A DNA stretch of 15,696 nt from an uncultured bacterium. GTDB lineage: Bacteria > Patescibacteriota > Patescibacteriia > 2-12-FULL-60-25. The notes under the pieces were generated by a model. That model ran no database searches and was not told the origin of the DNA. It worked only from the letters and a program-made list of their open reading frames with translations. Below, piece by piece: positions 13,413-15,696 of this stretch. Position numbers and translations under genes: made by a program. Within the stretch, counting starts at the first letter, position 1. The number at the start of each line of letters is the position of its first letter. Location of the stretch: the NCBI GenBank assembly GCA_937949995.1, contig CALFEO010000022.1, positions 1 to 15,696 of the forward strand, given 5' to 3'.

Positions 13413-14573
13413 ATGATTAAACATTTAACAATTGCGATCGCTTGTTTTGCGGTCTGTATGCTATCCGTCATCCCTGTTGATGCGGCGGAATTTAAGAATG
13501 AAGAATCGGTATTCATATCATCATCCAATGATGATGTTTATGCGGCGGGGGCGAATATTTTTGCGGACGGCGAAATTAGTGGTGATCTGTATGCTGCCGG
13601 AGCGGTTGTCCGATGCAATGCCAATGTGAACCATGATGTTGGAATGGCAGGATCCATGGTTGATTTATTCGGCGATGTCGGTGATGATGCACGCTTGGCC
13701 GGTTCCATGGTCAGTGTCGGTGGAAATATAGGAGATGATTTAATAGCATTTGGAGGCATGGTGAGAATTCTTCCGGGTTCGGTTGTTAAAGGTGATTTAA
13801 CGGTAGGCGGAGGAGCGGTAATGATTGATGGAATTGTTGAAGGAAATGTTTTGGGCGGGGGAGGGCAAGTTATTATTAACGGTGAAGTGAAGGGTTCGGT
13901 AATAATGGAAACGGATGAAATGATTTTGGGTAATTCGGCAAAGATCGGCGGTATCATGCAATACACTTCGTCCAAAGAAGCGAAAATTGATGATTCGGCC
14001 ACGGTTGCCGGCGGTGTTCTGCATAAAATGCCTGAAAAGCCCAAACCGGCCGATCGAGATGCGGATGCAAAGAAAGCTGATGTTTCAGGCGGGGCGGTTT
14101 TCGGATTCGGCTTGCTGGCATTTTTACTGAAAATCATGATTGGGTTGGTAACGGTTCTGATTGGTTTGTATTTTTTCAAAAAACATTTAGCCAAAATGAC
14201 GGAAACAATGTTGAATCAGTTTCCGGCGCAATTGGGCTGGGGTTTTGTTTGGTTTGTGCTTGCACCGATCGCATCGATTTTGCTGATTGTAACAATTTTC
14301 GGATCGGCTTTGGGGGCTTTGGGTTTGATTGTTTTTGCTTTCACCTTTGCGGTTGCCAAAGCTTTGGCTATGATCGGTTTTGGAGCCTTGCTTGGTAAAT
14401 TGATCATGAAAAACAAAGTTTATGAGTTGAATTGGAAAACCGCGGCAGCAGGCGTCATTGTCATGAATATTATTTGGTTGATACCTTTGGCCGGTTGGGT
14501 GTTTTGTATGGTGTTTACGCTTGTGGCAATCGGGGCGGTGGTTAATTATTTGAAATCCGCAATAAAGTCTTAG
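13413..14573 (+). CDS. Exported bactofilin-like beta-helix protein with C-terminal membrane domain
   Basis: 386 residues. Signal peptide 1-24 (cleavage after VDA). Residues about 40-205 form roughly eight coils of 17-19 residues, each with a G-D/G-N turn and alternating hydrophobic residues (GDLYAAGAVV, DARLAGSMVSVGGNIG, NVLGGGGQVIINGEVKG), as in bactofilin / polymer-forming cytoskeletal right-handed beta-helices. A charged linker (206-224, KPEKPKPADRDADAKK-like) precedes about four membrane helices (228-255, 276-300, 302-328, 345-378). True bactofilins are cytoplasmic; with a signal peptide this beta-helix would face outside. ATG 13413 is preferred to an upstream frame extension at 13356 because it follows the TATAAT box and opens on the signal peptide. 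Role in envelope organisation is inferred. Confidence 0.82.
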   Translation: MIKHLTIAIACFAVCMLSVIPVDAAEFKNEESVFISSSNDDVYAAGANIFADGEISGDLYAAGAVVRCNANVNHDVGMAGSMVDLFGDVGDDARLAGSMVSVGGNIGDDLIAFGGMVRILPGSVVKGDLTVGGGAVMIDGIVEGNVLGGGGQVIINGEVKGSVIMETDEMILGNSAKIGGIMQYTSSKEAKIDDSATVAGGVLHKMPEKPKPADRDADAKKADVSGGAVFGFGLLAFLLKIMIGLVTVLIGLYFFKKHLAKMTETMLNQFPAQLGWGFVWFVLAPIASILLIVTIFGSALGALGLIVFAFTFAVAKALAMIGFGALLGKLIMKNKVYELNWKTAAAGVIVMNIIWLIPLAGWVFCMVFTLVAIGAVVNYLKSAIKS

Positions 14574-14607
14574 TGTTAAAGTTGAGTTTAAATAATGCAT
14601 GGGAAAT

Positions 14608-14636
14608 GAAAATTCGAGATTAAATCTCGAATTTTC
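14608..14636. terminator. Bidirectional terminator-like hairpin
   Basis: GAAAATTCGAGATT (14608-14621) and AATCTCGAATTTTC (14623-14636) are perfectly complementary; in practice a 12-13 bp stem with a small loop. A/T-rich outer stem followed by TT. It separates the two envelope genes. Confidence 0.75.
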
Positions 14637-14654
14637 TTAATATCGTTTTAAACG

Positions 14655-14663
14655 TGTTATAAT
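14655..14663 (+). promoter_or_regulatory. Extended -10 promoter of the two-domain membrane protein gene
   Basis: TGTTATAAT: perfect TATAAT (14658-14663) with TG one base before, ending 6 bases before GTG 14670. Same layout as 5647-5655 and 8176-8184. Confidence 0.7.
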
Positions 14664-14669
14664 ACAACC

Positions 14670-15551
14670 GTGTTAGAAATAATCGGTTATCATGCCATGG
14701 CGACCGTGATATACGGTTTGGTTTTAAGTTTATCTTTAAAGGCGACTCGGCCGGCTTATTTATCCTTTAGGCGCAGGAAGAGCGGATATGGGGTTGTATT
14801 TAACAGTGTTACCGGGAAGCCGGAGGCCATGGCCGTTGTTTCATTGCAAACATTGGGAGGCAAAACGGTGCGTACAGCGCCTACGGACAGAGAAGGGCGG
14901 TACAATCTTGTTGCGCCGAAAGGGGATTATCTTTTGGAGGTTAGGAAAGCGGGTTTTACGTATCCTTCCAAAATATTAAATAAAAATAACAATGATTCAG
15001 CGTATGATAATTTACTTTCGGCAACGCATATCATTGTTACCGATCATGGATCGATCACAAAAAATATTCCCATAGACCCAAAAGACGTTACGCGCAGGAT
15101 ATCGATAATTAAAAGATATTTTGTCAGAAGCCGGCGTTTTCAGGATTTGTTATCTTTCTTTTTGCCCGTTTTGGCACTGATTATCGTTTTAATCATGAGG
15201 GAATATTGGATGCTCTGGTTATTGTTGATATTTTATTATTCGGCATTGTTTTTCAGATTTTTGGATTTTAAGCCTCCGCCTCCTCCTTATGGAACTATTC
15301 GTGACGCGGAGACGAAAATGCCGTTGGATAGGGTGATGGTGCGAATTTTCGATCAAAAAAACGGTAAACTGCTTGAAGCACAGGTTACGTCGGGAAAGGG
15401 CAGATATGCATTTGTGGTAAAAAAAGGAAAATACAGATTACTGATTCAAAAACAAGGATATAAAAGCGTCATCATCAATTTTCCTGAAGTCACACAAGAT
15501 TATTTTTTATTGGCAAAGGATGTGATCATGACTAAGAGATCCGGAGCTTGA
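14670..15551 (+). CDS. Membrane protein with two carboxypeptidase-regulatory-like domains
   Basis: 293 residues from GTG 14670, a start fixed by the -10 box. Membrane helices at about 8-26, 160-176 and 180-197. Domain 1 (38-136) and domain 2 (206-287) are homologous beta-sandwich units of the carboxypeptidase-regulatory/Cna-B-like type; each holds the pattern GRY...KG-Y-L...K-G-(F/Y) (domain 1 77-96, domain 2 245-264). Proline run 202-206 links helix 3 to domain 2. Such domains are usually adhesive or scaffold modules. The basic patch RRRK after helix 1 and RSRR before helix 2 would, by the positive-inside rule, put domain 1 on the cytoplasmic side, which is unexpected for this fold. Partner unknown. 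It is followed at once by a repeat array. Confidence 0.78.
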   Translation: MLEIIGYHAMATVIYGLVLSLSLKATRPAYLSFRRRKSGYGVVFNSVTGKPEAMAVVSLQTLGGKTVRTAPTDREGRYNLVAPKGDYLLEVRKAGFTYPSKILNKNNNDSAYDNLLSATHIIVTDHGSITKNIPIDPKDVTRRISIIKRYFVRSRRFQDLLSFFLPVLALIIVLIMREYWMLWLLLIFYYSALFFRFLDFKPPPPPYGTIRDAETKMPLDRVMVRIFDQKNGKLLEAQVTSGKGRYAFVVKKGKYRLLIQKQGYKSVIINFPEVTQDYFLLAKDVIMTKRSGA

Positions 15552-15696
15552 GTTCATCAAGACCAAAGTTCATCAAGATAAAAGTTAAAAGTTCATCAAG
15601 AGCGACTAAGGTAGTTCATCAAGATAAAAGTCTAAAGTTTATCAAGAGCGACTAAGGTAGTTCATCAAGATAAAAGTTAAAAGTTTATCAAGAGCG
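15552..15696. repeat. TTCATCAAG-type repeat with 46-bp tandem units, cut by window end
   Basis: Units at 15567-15612, 15613-15658 and 15659-15696 (38 of 46 bases visible), differing at two or three positions. The unit matches in length and wording the one near 6480-6570. No unique sequence between units, so it is not CRISPR. It continues beyond the window. Confidence 0.85.

Noticed and set aside
13538..14194. 218-codon open frame on the minus strand
   Set aside because: Antisense to the bactofilin-like gene; rich in Pro/Thr/Ser as expected from the reverse of Gly/Val-rich codons; no start signals.
11941..15551. UGA-to-glycine code (code 25)
   Set aside because: TGA ends the antiporter and the last gene at natural C-termini, and no confident gene contains internal TGA.

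Overview
The window looks like part of a small-genome, AT-rich bacterial chromosome, most likely from the Candidate Phyla Radiation (Patescibacteria, Parcubacteria-like). This lineage call is inference. It rests on short genes, intergenic tracts of low-complexity repeats, promoters placed almost on top of start codons, a MurF without its usual N-terminal domain, an exported bactofilin-like protein and a membrane protein with carboxypeptidase-regulatory-like domains. TAA, TAG and TGA all end genes here and no confident gene has an internal TGA, so the standard bacterial code fits and the UGA-to-glycine code of Gracilibacteria/Absconditabacteria does not.

Layout. Positions 72-2745 (+) hold ribosomal protein L33 with its terminator, a small two-helix membrane protein, and a tight pair: a MESH1/SpoT-type HD hydrolase followed 4 bases later by a RecB/YprB-like nuclease. 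Positions 2787-4293 (-) hold an exported YibE/F-family membrane protein and tRNA-Pro(CGG). Positions 4294-6746 are a repeat-rich zone with a membrane-anchored methyltransferase of FAM173 type and an unusual exported cysteine-rich repeat protein whose reading frame is split by one in-frame TAG. Positions 6747-11455 (+) hold rarA, a class B penicillin-binding protein and murF. Then come tRNA-Glu(CTC), a NhaD/IT-superfamily antiporter with a structured 5' leader (11842-13299), an exported bactofilin-like beta-helix membrane protein (13413-14573) and a two-domain carboxypeptidase-regulatory-like membrane protein (14670-15551). A 46-bp tandem repeat runs off the right edge.

Common threads. Several genes are cell-envelope genes (PBP and MurF for peptidoglycan; bactofilin-like, carboxypeptidase-regulatory-like, Cys-rich and YibE/F proteins exported or in the membrane). 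Many genes have a TATAAT-like -10 box, often preceded by TG, ending only 6-9 bases before the start codon, which implies leaderless mRNAs; rarA and the antiporter instead have Shine-Dalgarno sites. Intergenic DNA uses at least three repeat families (CTAG-rich, CGAAC-rich, TTCATCAAG-rich). The last contains an approximately 36-bp core arranged as inverted pairs on both sides of the Cys-rich gene.

The most novel items are the Cys-rich protein, with three tandem units in which mirrored cysteine spacing (Cx3Cx6C then Cx6Cx3-4C) suggests disulfide-laddered helical hairpins, its in-frame amber codon, and the antiporter leader, whose overlapping hairpins look like a switch.
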